Positions 25,102 through 34,697 of a stretch of DNA of 64,000 nucleotides are shown in pieces; within the stretch, counting starts at the first letter, position 1; each line of letters opens with the position of its first letter. Source of the DNA: Tannerella forsythia (GTDB lineage Bacteria > Bacteroidota > Bacteroidia > Bacteroidales > Tannerellaceae). The notes below the pieces were generated by a model, which was not told the DNA's origin, ran no database searches, and saw only the letters and a program-made list of their open reading frames with translations. The translations under genes and the position numbers were made by a program. The stretch is taken from NCBI RefSeq assembly GCF_003860135.1, contig NZ_RQYN01000008.1:1-64000 (forward strand). The letters run 5' to 3'.

Positions 25102-25782
25102 TTATTCGATCAGCCGGTAGCGGCCGCGTGCCGTCTCACGCGAGCACGCGTTGAAATGCCACCATTCGCTTTTAATGGTACGAAAGCCGGCCTCTTTCAT
25201 GACTCGTCGCAGTAACCGACGATTTTCCAGCTCGCTTCGGGTGATTTTACCCGTCTGCACAAGCGCTTCTTCGTTGTCGGTATGAGCTTCCGATCCGAAG
25301 AAATCGTAAGGTGTACCCATGGGCAGCGGCTTCCCCGAAGCATCGACAATGGTCAGGTCGACGGCCATGCCGTAGTTGTGCAAGCCGCCTCCCTTGGCCG
25401 GATTAGACACGTAATAGGTCTTGTTTGTGCCGCGCACGAGGTTCCACATGATGCGTTGTACCGACATCGGGCGCGCGGCATCGTATACGAGTAACGCATA
25501 GCCCGGTTTTTCGCGTTGCAGGATCTGGTGCGCGCGGTGTAGCTTCTGTGCCGCGTCGGAGTGCAGCCATGCTTTGGTCATTCCTTGATAGACGCTGCGA
25601 CCCATGAAATTATCGGATGTTGCATATTTGAGTTGTACACGGATAGCCGGAACACTTTCGCGTACATCGATGTATCCCGCCGCTTTTAGTCGAGCATCCA
25701 ACGATTGGGCATGCAGGCTTGCCGGAAGCAGGGCGGATATTACCCATATAATGCGTAGAAGGAGAGAACGTCTATACATCAT
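25102..25782 (-). CDS. D-alanyl-D-alanine dipeptidase, M15D (VanX/DdpX-like)
   Basis: 226 aa with a signal peptide (to about residue 25, SLHAQ). Zinc ligands are in the HNYGMAVDLTIVD segment (His and Asp) and in SEWWHFN (catalytic Glu and His). The N-terminal pattern VQLKYATSDNFMGRSVYQ is the usual VanX-family start. Being exported, it probably recycles peptidoglycan-derived D-Ala-D-Ala dipeptide rather than conferring glycopeptide resistance; no vanHA genes are nearby. Confidence 0.9.
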   Translation of the reverse strand: MMYRRSLLLRIIWVISALLPASLHAQSLDARLKAAGYIDVRESVPAIRVQLKYATSDNFMGRSVYQGMTKAWLHSDAAQKLHRAHQILQREKPGYALLVYDAARPMSVQRIMWNLVRGTNKTYYVSNPAKGGGLHNYGMAVDLTIVDASGKPLPMGTPYDFFGSEAHTDNEEALVQTGKITRSELENRRLLRRVMKEAGFRTIKSEWWHFNACSRETARGRYRLIE

Positions 25783-25797
25783 GATGATCGGATCGGT

Positions 25798-26625
25798 TTA
25801 TCCCGGCAGAGCGACTTGCTCTACCGCATCGATGGTTTGTTTTAGGAAGAAGGAGGCCATACTCAAAAATCGTTCGGCCGATTCGGTAGTCTGAAATCGG
25901 CAGTGTGCTCCCCTACTCAGTCGCGCATCCATTTCGGGATGACGTGTCAGGTAATCTTTCAGACTCGCGGCTACATACTCTCCTTGCGGAAGAAGCGTGA
26001 TGCCGGCCGGCAGATAATGGCGTATCTTATCGAGCAGCAACGGGTAGTGCGTGCAACCAAGAATGATCGTATCGATCTGTTCGTCTTTTGCCAGCAGACG
26101 GTCGATATGCTGCTTGACAAAGTAATCCGCTCCGGGCGAATCGAACTCGTTATTCTCGACTAACGGCACCCACATGGGGCACGCTTCGCCGACGACTGTG
26201 ACGGACGGAAACAGCTTGGCCAGTTCTAACGCATACGATCGCGAAGCAATCGTGCCGGACGTTCCCAACACCCCGATATGTTTCGTCCGGCTGAGGCTTT
26301 CTACCACTTCCACCGTCGGCCGGATGACGCCGAGTACACGCCGTGTCGGTTCCTCCCACTGGGGCAGGTCGCGCTGTTGAATCGTTCGCAGGGCCTTGGC
26401 CGATGCCGTGTTGCATGCCAAAATAACGAGCGGACAGCCTTCATCAAACAGATGTTTCACCGCTTCGCGCGTGAACTGATAAACGACTTCGAACGAGCGA
26501 GGACCGTATGGCGCCCGCGCGTTATCGCCCAAATAAATGTAATCGTATTCGGGAAGCTCTTTCCGGATTTTCTCGAAGATGGTCAGGCCGCCGTAACCCG
26601 AATCAAAAATACCGATTGCTTTCAT
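25798..26625 (-). CDS. murI: Glutamate racemase
   Basis: 275 aa from the ATG at 26625 (MKAIGIFDSGYGGLT is the canonical start; the frame extends 18 codons further but without support). The two catalytic cysteines are in VILACNTASA and ILGCTHYPLL. It supplies D-glutamate for peptidoglycan. A strong hairpin terminator separates it from the skp genes upstream, so it likely has separate expression. Confidence 0.95.
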   Translation of the reverse strand: MKAIGIFDSGYGGLTIFEKIRKELPEYDYIYLGDNARAPYGPRSFEVVYQFTREAVKHLFDEGCPLVILACNTASAKALRTIQQRDLPQWEEPTRRVLGVIRPTVEVVESLSRTKHIGVLGTSGTIASRSYALELAKLFPSVTVVGEACPMWVPLVENNEFDSPGADYFVKQHIDRLLAKDEQIDTIILGCTHYPLLLDKIRHYLPAGITLLPQGEYVAASLKDYLTRHPEMDARLSRGAHCRFQTTESAERFLSMASFFLKQTIDAVEQVALPG

Positions 26626-26635
26626 TCTTCTTATG

Positions 26636-26682
26636 AAAAAGGATGCCGTCCGCGCTACGGGCGAAGGCATCCTTTCCAATCT
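26636..26682 (-). terminator. Intrinsic terminator after the second skp gene
   Basis: GGATGCC and GGCATCC form a stem around an 18-nt loop. On the minus strand it is followed by CTTTTTC. The A-rich complement makes it partly bidirectional. It ends the porG-uppS-bamA-skp-skp group before murI. Confidence 0.75.
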
Positions 26683-26705
26683 TATGATATGCTAACCTTA
26701 AAACC

Positions 26706-27200
26706 TTATTTAATTCCGAGTTTTGCTTTCACAAAATCGGTCGCGTCAATCGCGTTACTACCCTTGTAAAGTAATACTTGCGGGTTCAGGATGTAGGTGT
26801 ATCCTTTTTCGTCGCCCACGGCCTTGATGGCGTCCTGCATCTTCTGCTGGATCGGAGCGTACAGTTCCTGTTGTTTCTTCTGCATTTCCTGCTGAGCTAC
26901 CGGAACAAAGTTCTGAATACGTGTTTCCAAATCCTGAATTTCCTGCTGACGACGCAGCTTGATGTTTTCCGTCAACGAATCCTGCTGCGACATATATTCC
27001 GAATACTTCTTCGTGTATTCATCCTTCATCGTCGCAAATTCCTTTTCATACTGTTCGTTGAGTGTTGCCAGTTGTTTTTCGACTGCAGAAACTTCCGGCA
27101 TGACATTGAAAATGTCGGCCGTGTTCACAATCGCGATTTTGTCCTGTGCGAATACTCCTAACGGAAGGAGCATAAAAATCAGCACTACTAACTTCTTCAT
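26706..27200 (-). CDS. Periplasmic chaperone OmpH/Skp (second copy)
   Basis: 164 aa. Signal peptide (MKKLVVLIFMLLPLGVFAQ), then a long charged coiled coil (about residues 40-130, VEKQLATLNEQYEKEFATMKDEYTKKYSEYMSQQDS) and a compact C-terminal strand region. Skp trimers hold unfolded outer-membrane proteins in the periplasm and pass them to BamA. Paired with another copy 65 bp upstream; a promoter between them suggests it can be expressed separately. Confidence 0.9.
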   Translation of the reverse strand: MKKLVVLIFMLLPLGVFAQDKIAIVNTADIFNVMPEVSAVEKQLATLNEQYEKEFATMKDEYTKKYSEYMSQQDSLTENIKLRRQQEIQDLETRIQNFVPVAQQEMQKKQQELYAPIQQKMQDAIKAVGDEKGYTYILNPQVLLYKGSNAIDATDFVKAKLGIK

Positions 27201-27252
27201 TTCTCTATGATCTTTATAAAATTAAATATTTCGTTTTTCTCTAACAAGCGTC

Positions 27253-27283
27253 CAAAGGTACGGATTTATTTCGAATAACCCAA
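27253..27283 (-). promoter_or_regulatory. Promoter between the two skp genes
   Basis: Minus strand: TTG at 27283-27281, 20 bp, TACCTTTG at 27260-27253. The -33 box lies inside the 3' end of the first skp copy. Confidence 0.55.
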
Positions 27284-27784
27284 TTTCATCAACACCTCGT
27301 TACTGATGTCGATTTTGGGCGAAGCGAAGATCACACTGCCGGCCGAAGCACGGTCAACGACCATCTGGTAGCCTTTGTCCGAAGCGATCTCTTTGACCGC
27401 ATTGTAAATCTCGTCCTGAATCGGTTTCATCAGGCTCTCGCGTTTTTTATACAACTCGCCGTCGGCACCGAAATATTTCCGCTTCAGCTCTTGCGCCTGC
27501 TGCTCTTTTTTTACGATCTCTTCTTCGCGCTTCGTCTTCATCTCGGCCGAGAGGAAAACCAGATCGCTCTGATACGTCTTGTACATGTTCTGAGCCTCTT
27601 GCTGAATGGTCTCGATTTCGTTCTGCCACTTCTTCGAAAGCTGCGATAACTGTTCGTTCGTCATTTCATACGCCGGAATATTTTTCAGGATATATTCCAT
27701 ATCGACGAGTGCGAACTTTTGCGCCATCGATGCTACCGAGCATAACAGCGCCATGCTTATGAGCAAAATACTTTTTCTTTTCAT
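27266..27784 (-). CDS. Periplasmic chaperone OmpH/Skp (first copy)
   Basis: 172 aa. Signal peptide (SILLISMALLCSVASMAQ), then VDMEYILKNIPAYEMTNEQL and a coiled-coil arm (about 40-115) rich in E, K and Q. Same fold as the next gene but clearly diverged, so this is an old duplication and the copies may prefer different clients. It follows bamA by 79 bp. Confidence 0.9.
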   Translation of the reverse strand: MKRKSILLISMALLCSVASMAQKFALVDMEYILKNIPAYEMTNEQLSQLSKKWQNEIETIQQEAQNMYKTYQSDLVFLSAEMKTKREEEIVKKEQQAQELKRKYFGADGELYKKRESLMKPIQDEIYNAVKEIASDKGYQMVVDRASAGSVIFASPKIDISNEVLMKLGYSK

Positions 27785-27863
27785 AATCCTTATCCTTAAA
27801 AATGATCTGTTCCTATTGACTCTAAAACTTGTGGATGGTTTGATTCGTACGTTCTAAATTACG

Positions 27864-30578
27864 TTAAAATTCCTGCCCTAAGACAAAGTGGAAATGACTT
27901 CCGCCGGTTTTAGGATACCCGTAAGGCTTGTCGAATCCGTAAGCCCAGTCGATTCCCATCATCCCGATCATCGGGAGGAAGATACGTACACCGACACCGG
28001 CCGAGCGTTTCAGATCGAACGGATGGAAGTCTTTCACCGTGCCCCATGCGTTTCCGGCCTCCACAAAAGCCAGTCCGTAAATCGTCGACGACGGTTCCAG
28101 AATAAACGGATAACGCAACTCCATCGACAGGCGTGAATAAGCATAGCCATGAAGAACGTGTTCGTTTTGCCCGGCCAACGACATGTTGTCGTATCCGCGC
28201 AAGCCGATCATTTCTGTCGCATAATAGTTCGAATAACCGGTCATCCCGTCGCCACCAACCTGAAATGTTTCGAACGGCGAAATCTTGTTCTTGTTATAAT
28301 AACCCAGAAAGCCGTATTCTACGCGCGACATCAAAACGGGCGTACGTTTCGGGCCGTTGTTATGCGGCAGCGGAGTGAGCGGGAAGAAGACCTTGCCTTG
28401 AAATTTCCATTTGTGATATTCGATGAGTTTATGCTTTTCGGCAGGATCGGCGATCTTCGCATAATCCTTACCGTCGAGAAGCGAATAAGGCGGAGTCAGC
28501 GATACGGAAGCCACGAACTGCGAACCATGACGCGTATAGAGTGGATTGTCGATAGAGCTGCGTTGCAGGCTCAGATCCACACTGACTTTGTGGGAAACGC
28601 CGTTTGTGATAAGAAAGGAACGATCCCAGTTTTTCAGGCTGTACAACTGATAATTCAATGTCAGCATCGCGTAGAAATAATCGTCCGGCCAGTTCAGGCG
28701 CTTTCCAAATCCGAAATTCACCCCGACCATTTGCATATATTTATCGGGGTCATAAGCCGATTCATAGAAACCGGATCCGCCGTCGCCGTAATATCCCGAA
28801 CGGCCGTAATACCCGCCACCCATCAGCAGTGGGTTATAACTTGAGATACGATCATTCAGGTAACGACTGTTGAAGTCGGTAAACTTCGAATAATAGGCAC
28901 TCGCCGAGAACGTGTTGGGACGCTTGCCTCCAAACCACGGGTCGAGGAAAGAGATGCTGTACGACTGGAAATATTTACCGCTTGTCTGTCCGCTGATGGT
29001 GAACGTTTGTCCTTCGCCTTGCGGAATGATGCCGCGATAGGTGCCCGGATTGAACAGATTCTTCATCGAGAAGTTATTGAATTTCAAACTCAGTCTTCCC
29101 AGAAGCCCTGTCGGGCCCCATCCGGCCGAGAACTCGACCTGATCGTTTGCTTTCGAAACGAGGTTATAACGGATGTCTACCGTTCCGTTCTCCGCATTGG
29201 GAATCGGCTCGGGATTCATCTTTTCCGGATCAAAATGCTGCGTTTGCGCAAGCTCACGCACCGAACGCATCAGGTCTTCGCGGCTGAAGAGTTGTCCCGG
29301 CTTGGTGCGTAACTCACGGCGGATGTTATTCTCATACAGGCGGTCGTTTCCGTTGATGATGATCTTGTTGATCGTCGCCTGCGGCCCTTCCTGAATACGG
29401 ATTTCGAGCGAAATGGAGTCGTTATCGACTTCTACTTCCACCGGGTCGGCATAGAAGAAGAGATAGCCGTTGTTATAATACACGTTCGAAACGGCGTCGT
29501 CGTCAGACTGCAAACGCTCTTGCAGTTTCTTTTGATTGTAGACGTCGCCGGCTTTCATGTTCAGCAGGGTAGCCAATTGCTCGGTCGGATATTTGGTGTT
29601 CCCTACAAACTGGATATCTTTGAGATAGTATTTGTTTCCTTCGTCGATCGTCAGATAAATGTCTACATGCTTATCGCTGATGGTCACAATACTGTCAGAC
29701 ACGATCGTTGCGTCGCGGTAGCCGAACTCATTATATTTGTCGATCAGGTTCTTTTTATCGTTTTCATATTCTTCGCTCGTGAATTTCTTCGTGCTGAAAA
29801 GTTCTATCCAGCTAAGCTTAAATCGCTTGGATAGATCGAACTTCTCGTTCGTTTTCTTCATGGCTTTCTTCAAGGTGAAATCCGAAACGGCATCGTTGCC
29901 TATGAGATGAATTTCCTGTATTTTCGTTTTTTGGTTCTTGTCGATATTGACTTCAAGTATGACTTCGCCTTCTTTCGACACATCGCTACGCTGTACCATG
30001 TCGACCTCGATGTTTTTGAAGCCCTTGGCATCGAAGTATTTCTTGATGAGCGTCTCCGCGCGGTCCAAGACATTCGGCGTGATCTGGTGCCCTTTACGTA
30101 AGCCGAGTTTGACTTCCAGATCTTCACGCTCGCTTTTCTTCACGCCGTTGTAATGAATTTCGGCAATACGCGGACGCTGTTTCAGGCGAATCTCCAACCA
30201 AACTTTGTTATCCTCCACACGAGTGGCCAGAATTTTTACATCCGAGAACAGTCCGTGTTTCCAAAAGCGCTTAACGGCACCCGTTATTTCATCGCCCGGA
30301 ATCGACACCTCGTCTCCGACAGACAAGCCGGAGAAGCCGATCAGCACGAAATCGTCATAGTTCCTCGCGCCCGTCACCTGAATGCCGGCAATCGTATAAC
30401 GTTTCGGAGTGAGTGAATAAGAGATGGAAGGCACTTCACCCTGTGTTACGGTATCTTTCGCCTCCGACGGAATCAGATCCGAGAGTACGGTACCGTTTAC
30501 TTGTGCCGTACCTCCCCAAACTGTCATGCCCAACAGGGCGGTCACTATCAAGCGTATTTTTTTATGCATACACATCAT
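27864..30578 (-). CDS. bamA: Outer-membrane protein assembly factor BamA
   Basis: 904 aa. Signal peptide (residues to about 30, ALLGMTVWGGTAQ). Five POTRA domains cover roughly 55-480 (YTIAGIQVTGARNYDDF; RIAEIHYNGVKKSERED; YYLKDIQFVGNTKYPTEQL; TINKIIINGNDRLYENN). The C-terminal beta-barrel carries the Omp85 signature around FQVGGDGMTGY...GLRGYDN and ends in the aromatic VLGQEF. It inserts outer-membrane beta-barrels, including T9SS and SusC/D-type proteins. The start at 30578 is followed by an alternative ATG at 30569, which leaves a cleaner signal peptide. It sits 3 bp after uppS. Confidence 0.96.
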   Translation of the reverse strand: MMCMHKKIRLIVTALLGMTVWGGTAQVNGTVLSDLIPSEAKDTVTQGEVPSISYSLTPKRYTIAGIQVTGARNYDDFVLIGFSGLSVGDEVSIPGDEITGAVKRFWKHGLFSDVKILATRVEDNKVWLEIRLKQRPRIAEIHYNGVKKSEREDLEVKLGLRKGHQITPNVLDRAETLIKKYFDAKGFKNIEVDMVQRSDVSKEGEVILEVNIDKNQKTKIQEIHLIGNDAVSDFTLKKAMKKTNEKFDLSKRFKLSWIELFSTKKFTSEEYENDKKNLIDKYNEFGYRDATIVSDSIVTISDKHVDIYLTIDEGNKYYLKDIQFVGNTKYPTEQLATLLNMKAGDVYNQKKLQERLQSDDDAVSNVYYNNGYLFFYADPVEVEVDNDSISLEIRIQEGPQATINKIIINGNDRLYENNIRRELRTKPGQLFSREDLMRSVRELAQTQHFDPEKMNPEPIPNAENGTVDIRYNLVSKANDQVEFSAGWGPTGLLGRLSLKFNNFSMKNLFNPGTYRGIIPQGEGQTFTISGQTSGKYFQSYSISFLDPWFGGKRPNTFSASAYYSKFTDFNSRYLNDRISSYNPLLMGGGYYGRSGYYGDGGSGFYESAYDPDKYMQMVGVNFGFGKRLNWPDDYFYAMLTLNYQLYSLKNWDRSFLITNGVSHKVSVDLSLQRSSIDNPLYTRHGSQFVASVSLTPPYSLLDGKDYAKIADPAEKHKLIEYHKWKFQGKVFFPLTPLPHNNGPKRTPVLMSRVEYGFLGYYNKNKISPFETFQVGGDGMTGYSNYYATEMIGLRGYDNMSLAGQNEHVLHGYAYSRLSMELRYPFILEPSSTIYGLAFVEAGNAWGTVKDFHPFDLKRSAGVGVRIFLPMIGMMGIDWAYGFDKPYGYPKTGGSHFHFVLGQEF

Positions 30579-30581
30579 TCG

Positions 30582-31328
30582 TTATGATTGGTTTAATTGA
30601 TCACTTGTCTTGCCAAAGCGCCGTTCGCGCTGTTGGTAAGACCGGATGGCCTGATATAATTCTTCTTCTCTGAAATCAGGCCAATATATATCGGTAAAAT
30701 AAAGTTCGGCATACGATAATTGCCACAGCAGAAAATTGCTGATGCGTTGTTCTCCTCCCGTACGAATCAATAAATCCGGATCGGGTAGATCGCGTGTAGT
30801 CAGACGGCTTGCGAGAAGTTCTTCCGTCACCTCTTCGGCACGAAGTTGTCCGCGAGCGGCCTCTTCGGTCAGTGCTTTTACAGCGTGCAAAATCTCCCAG
30901 CGCGACGAATAGCTCAAGGCCAGTACTAAGGTGGTACCGGTATTGACCGACGTCTGAAGCAGACACTCATCGAGTGTTGTCCGTACCTCGTGGGGCAGAC
31001 GATCCAAGTCGCCGATAGCCATCAAGCGCACGTTGTTCTTCATCAAGTCCGGTGTCTCCCGGTGAATGGCTGCTACCATGAGCCCCATCAGCGCATGCAC
31101 TTCGGATTCGGGACGCTTCCAGTTTTCCGTAGAAAACGTGTAGACCGTCAGGTAGCGTAGTCCGAGGGTTGTCGCCGCTTCCACCACCTTACGCACGGAT
31201 ACGACCCCTTCGCGGTGGCCTTCGCTTCGGTCTTTCCCGCGCTCTTTCGCCCACCGGCCGTTCCCGTCCATAATAATTGCCACGTGCTGTGGCAAACGGT
31301 CTCTGTCGATCTGTTCTATCACTGACAT
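30582..31328 (-). CDS. uppS: Isoprenyl (undecaprenyl) diphosphate synthase
   Basis: 248 aa. [13 protein letters not shown] carries the catalytic Asp and the FPP-binding residues; [13 protein letters not shown] and [18 protein letters not shown] complete the cis-prenyltransferase signature. It makes the C55 lipid carrier for peptidoglycan and LPS. Between porG and bamA it belongs to an envelope-biogenesis operon. Confidence 0.96.
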   Translation of the reverse strand: MSVIEQIDRDRLPQHVAIIMDGNGRWAKERGKDRSEGHREGVVSVRKVVEAATTLGLRYLTVYTFSTENWKRPESEVHALMGLMVAAIHRETPDLMKNNVRLMAIGDLDRLPHEVRTTLDECLLQTSVNTGTTLVLALSYSSRWEILHAVKALTEEAARGQLRAEEVTEELLASRLTTRDLPDPDLLIRTGGEQRISNFLLWQLSYAELYFTDIYWPDFREEELYQAIRSYQQRERRFGKTSDQLNQS

Positions 31329-31343
31329 CTTTTCTTTTTCCGT

Positions 31344-32063
31344 CTAATGTTTCGATAATCCCATCAGTGCATCAATGCCTTTGGCGCTGTTGCATTTCCG
31401 GTTGCGTGGACCGAAATCCCACGTTAAGAACAGGGTCATGAGTGTATACCAATCCTGATTCTTCATCACACTGCTCTCTATCTTGTAAGGAGCGTTCAGC
31501 TCCTTGTTGTCTAATCCGTCGCCGAACAACTTACGGACGGATATTTCCAGTCCGACGTTGACCCGGTTCTTCATTTTATATTTCACACCTGCGCCGATCG
31601 GGATGTTCAGGCTCGCGAACGTATCGCCGCTTCCGGTGGCAACCGTTCCACCCATACCGAATAGCAAATAAGGCGCGATCCGTTTCGTGTTTAAGTACGG
31701 AAACTTATCGCTGTAAGGAAAGAAATTGAACTCGAACTGACCTCCCAGATCGAGTACGTTCCGTGAGAATGACGTCTGTAATCCGTTCGGAAAGACGTTG
31801 TCGAGTCCGTTCGTACTACCGGATAGCTGCGCCCAAGTCAGGTTCCCTTTGAAAGCGACTCGAAAATTCGCGTTATACCGGAACATCATTCCGATCGACG
31901 GATTGAGTCCTTTCAGCACGGTATTTTTATTGGCGTCGCCCATATAAAACGCGCCACCACCCATCCCTCCGATTTCGTATCTGTATTCCTGTGCATACAA
32001 CGTCGCTATCGGAACGGTGAGCAGAAAGACGGTTAGCCAGCGTCGAAAAAAAGTGATTGACAT
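31344..32063 (-). CDS. porG: Type IX secretion outer-membrane protein PorG (DUF6089 family)
   Basis: 239 aa from the ATG at 32063 (an in-frame ATG at 32084 is also possible). After the signal peptide (to about YAQ), YRYEIGGMGGGAFYMGDANK begins an eight-stranded outer-membrane barrel of the OmpA/PorT kind; alternating hydrophobic strands and the C-terminal TLFLTWDFG are seen. In Porphyromonas gingivalis the homologue PorG lies directly before uppS-bamA-skp-skp, the same order as here, and contacts the PorK-PorN ring. The assignment rests on fold and synteny. Confidence 0.82.
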   Translation of the reverse strand: MSITFFRRWLTVFLLTVPIATLYAQEYRYEIGGMGGGAFYMGDANKNTVLKGLNPSIGMMFRYNANFRVAFKGNLTWAQLSGSTNGLDNVFPNGLQTSFSRNVLDLGGQFEFNFFPYSDKFPYLNTKRIAPYLLFGMGGTVATGSGDTFASLNIPIGAGVKYKMKNRVNVGLEISVRKLFGDGLDNKELNAPYKIESSVMKNQDWYTLMTLFLTWDFGPRNRKCNSAKGIDALMGLSKH

Positions 32064-32113
32064 TTCTTTTATTATTACAGTCATTACCTTTCTTTCTAAC
32101 GTGAGAAACCGTG

Positions 32114-32121
32114 CAAAATTA
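32114..32121 (-). promoter_or_regulatory. -7 box of porG operon
   Basis: Minus strand TAATTTTG, matching TAnnTTTG; predicted start near 32107. It lies near the 3' end of the upstream lipoprotein gene (which ends at 32133). Confidence 0.45.
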
Positions 32122-32132
32122 TCTTTCGTACT

Positions 32133-33491
32133 TCATTCCTTGAAGCCTAAACGGTTTATACGTCCATGCCACAACTCGTCGAGCACAGCGCGATCATGCT
32201 TTTCTTTTCCGCCGAAAAGCAGCATGTAGTTATCTTTGTCTACCAGCAACGAAGCATAGCCTCGCGGTTGGAAAGTTTCAGGCAGTACGATCAGTTTATT
32301 GACCAGTGTCCACGACAAGCCTCTGTTTGTCGAACGGTAGATTTTCCGAGAGGCTGTCTTTGAGGCATTGAAACCGCCGATCAGGTAAATCTGATTGTCG
32401 TAGAACGTAACGGCCGCACCTTCGCATGCCTCCAAGCGTGCCGTGGCCGAATGGTTCAGGCTTACCCACGTCAGACCGTCGGTCGTCTCCCACGAGCGAT
32501 TACTTAACTCGCCGTTTCGTTTTTTTCCGGCGATAACGAGCAGGTGCCGGTAGAAAACCGCCTCATAGCCGGCTATTCCGAATCCTTCAATCGGGAAATC
32601 TTCCGGCATCATCCGGCCGGTCGTCCACTTTCCTTTGGTATTCATCGACGCGAAATGCCACGAGTCTCCGTTCTTCACGATGGCAGCCAATGCAGACGGA
32701 CGCGATGATTGCGCCACCGAATCGACAACGCCCAGCAAAGCTTTCACCTCCGGGGCACCGTTGACGACGGTCCAGTCCGTGCAGTTATCCGAGCGGTACA
32801 ACAATCCATCTGAAGCCGGCGCGTAAAGAGTCTCTCCGTAGGCGGTTATTTGACTTAGAACAAGTGTTTTTCCGGAAAGGCCGTTCAGCGAGGAGGACAC
32901 CCATGTCTTGGCGTCATCCGACTGATAGAGCTGGTAATCTCCGGACTTGCGAACAAACATCCGGTACTTGCCTTTCCACTCCAGCACGCGTTGTTCCTCT
33001 CTCTCTTCGCCCAGCAGTTTCTCCGTCCGCAACCATGTCATCGAGTCCGGTTTTTGCTGATGGATATTTAATTTGGCCGTATACGTTTTTACGGATTTAC
33101 CGTTGTAAGAATAGACATCGAAGCGGACGGATTTCGAAAAGTCGAGTGAATCTCTTCCGTCCCAGTTCTTTCTTTCCTTGGTCGTTTCCTGATACACTTC
33201 GACGGCCGAAGGAGGTGGTCCGTCATATCCCACAGTGCAAACGACTTTGCGGTTAATGACGGTTCCGTAAGGCATGGAGTCCCGGTTGAAAATTTCGCCG
33301 TTCAGCTGGTCGATGGTAAAGACTACCTGTTCCAAGCCGCGAATGGAGTCGTTTTTCAACGAAAAAGAAGCGATCTGACAGTTGTCCTGCATCCAGTCGA
33401 CTACTTCGAGTTCTTTATTATTCAAGCAAGAAGACAACAAAAGAGCCGCCATGCCTGCGGCTATTCCTGATTGTAACCTGTTCTTTTTCAT
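32133..33491 (-). CDS. Lipoprotein of the DUF6242 type (beta-propeller-like)
   Basis: 452 aa. Signal ends in a lipobox (AALLLSSCLNN, Cys22). The N-terminal domain (about 25-150) resembles a Bacteroidales Ig-like module. The rest contains repeated W-x-S/T motifs of exo-alpha-sialidase/kelch type (SDDAKTWVSSSLNG; SDNCTDWTVVNGA; TTDGLTWVSLNHSA; STNRGLSWTLVNK), about 45-60 residues apart, so a beta-propeller is likely. No enzymatic residues of sialidases are recognised. In P. gingivalis a lipoprotein gene also precedes porG; a link to T9SS is inference only. Confidence 0.7.
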   Translation of the reverse strand: MKKNRLQSGIAAGMAALLLSSCLNNKELEVVDWMQDNCQIASFSLKNDSIRGLEQVVFTIDQLNGEIFNRDSMPYGTVINRKVVCTVGYDGPPPSAVEVYQETTKERKNWDGRDSLDFSKSVRFDVYSYNGKSVKTYTAKLNIHQQKPDSMTWLRTEKLLGEEREEQRVLEWKGKYRMFVRKSGDYQLYQSDDAKTWVSSSLNGLSGKTLVLSQITAYGETLYAPASDGLLYRSDNCTDWTVVNGAPEVKALLGVVDSVAQSSRPSALAAIVKNGDSWHFASMNTKGKWTTGRMMPEDFPIEGFGIAGYEAVFYRHLLVIAGKKRNGELSNRSWETTDGLTWVSLNHSATARLEACEGAAVTFYDNQIYLIGGFNASKTASRKIYRSTNRGLSWTLVNKLIVLPETFQPRGYASLLVDKDNYMLLFGGKEKHDRAVLDELWHGRINRLGFKE

Positions 33492-33524
33492 TGATACAAT
33501 ATATTACGCTGTAAAATTAGAGCA

Positions 33525-33532
33525 CAAAAGTA
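33525..33532 (-). promoter_or_regulatory. -7 box of the DUF6242-like lipoprotein gene
   Basis: Minus strand TACTTTTG, 34 bp before the ATG at 33491; no clear -33. Confidence 0.4.
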
Positions 33533-33603
33533 GAAATTTTTTTTCTTTGCCGCCTATATCGGGTCAGTTTTATATAATTTTAGTGTCCCTGTCAGGGATT
33601 TGT

Positions 33604-34677
33604 TTAGAAATGCTTATGCGTGAATATCGCCAGCGTATGGGGCATGCCATTACCCGAACGTATGGATTGTTCTGCTTTCCATACGGCACCGTCGGCCGTC
33701 CGGATATCGGCCGCCTTTACACCGCTTCCGAGCACGGCGGGCGTCGTTTCGATCCGTGCTTCGTCCCACAATCCCAGCTCCATAAAACGACGATGCAGCA
33801 AAGCGCCCCCTTCGACGAGCAAGGACTGAATGTGCTTCTCATGGAGCGACTGCAATATTTGCGGAATAATCGGTCCCGTCAGGTCGAGTGGCAGATATTC
33901 GGTTTGTCCTTCTACGCCGCTTTTTTTTGCGTTATAGAGGAACGTTCGCACGGAACCGTCGAACAAGGTAGCGGAGGTTGGGACGCGCAAGGTGCGGTCG
34001 GACAAGACACGGACGGGATGCTTTCCCGCCCAATGGCGTACGGTCAGCGAAGGATTGTCGAGGTAAGCCGTATGGGTACCGACCATGATGGCGTCGACCT
34101 CGGAGCGGAGCTTATGCACCATGCGTACCGTGGCCGCACACGACAGACGCGCAGCCGGTACGGAGGCGTCCGTCCGAAGACGGTCGAGGAATCCGTCGGC
34201 GCTTTGTGCCCATTTTAGAATGACATAGGGGCGACGTTGCGTCTGTGCAGTCATAAAAAAGCGGTTCAGGTAAAGGGCTTCGTTTTCCAGCACGCCTGTT
34301 TTTACGTCGACCCCTGCTTCTTTGAGTCTTCGGACACCTCGCCCCGAAACGGCCGGGAACGGATCGATGCAGGCGATGACCACGCGAGGAATCCGCTTGC
34401 GGATAATCAGTTCGGTGCAGGGTAGTGTTTTGCCGTGATGCGAGCAAGGCTCCAGATTGACGTAGAGCGTAGAGTCGCTCAGCAATGTCTCGTCGCGAAC
34501 CGAAGCGATCGCATGTACTTCGGCGTGGGCTCCGCCGAACTGCCGGTGATACCCTTCGCCGATGATGCGTCCGCGGTGCACCACCACCGCGCCGACCATC
34601 GGATTCGGCGCTACCATACCTGCTCCGGCGGCTGCCAGCGTCAGGCAGCGTGCCATGTATTTCTCGTCTGTATCCAT
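33604..34677 (-). CDS. ribD: Bifunctional riboflavin biosynthesis deaminase/reductase
   Basis: 357 aa from the ATG at 34677 (four codons after an in-frame TTG). The N-terminal deaminase domain has the zinc site GGAHAEVHAI and EPCSHHGKTLPC; the C-terminal reductase domain begins around RRPYVILKWAQSADG (about 148), with LRSEVDAIMVGTHTAYLDNP and SLLVEGGALLHRRFM. It carries out the second and third steps of riboflavin synthesis from GTP. Divergent from prmC, with starts about 40 bp apart. Confidence 0.95.
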   Translation of the reverse strand: MDTDEKYMARCLTLAAAGAGMVAPNPMVGAVVVHRGRIIGEGYHRQFGGAHAEVHAIASVRDETLLSDSTLYVNLEPCSHHGKTLPCTELIIRKRIPRVVIACIDPFPAVSGRGVRRLKEAGVDVKTGVLENEALYLNRFFMTAQTQRRPYVILKWAQSADGFLDRLRTDASVPAARLSCAATVRMVHKLRSEVDAIMVGTHTAYLDNPSLTVRHWAGKHPVRVLSDRTLRVPTSATLFDGSVRTFLYNAKKSGVEGQTEYLPLDLTGPIIPQILQSLHEKHIQSLLVEGGALLHRRFMELGLWDEARIETTPAVLGSGVKAADIRTADGAVWKAEQSIRSGNGMPHTLAIFTHKHF

Positions 34678-34697
34678 CGGATGTGTCAAAAATTCCG

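Noticed and set aside
25102-25782. Vancomycin-resistance vanX
   Set aside because: No vanH/vanA neighbours and a signal peptide, unlike cytoplasmic VanX; a peptidoglycan-recycling role is simpler.
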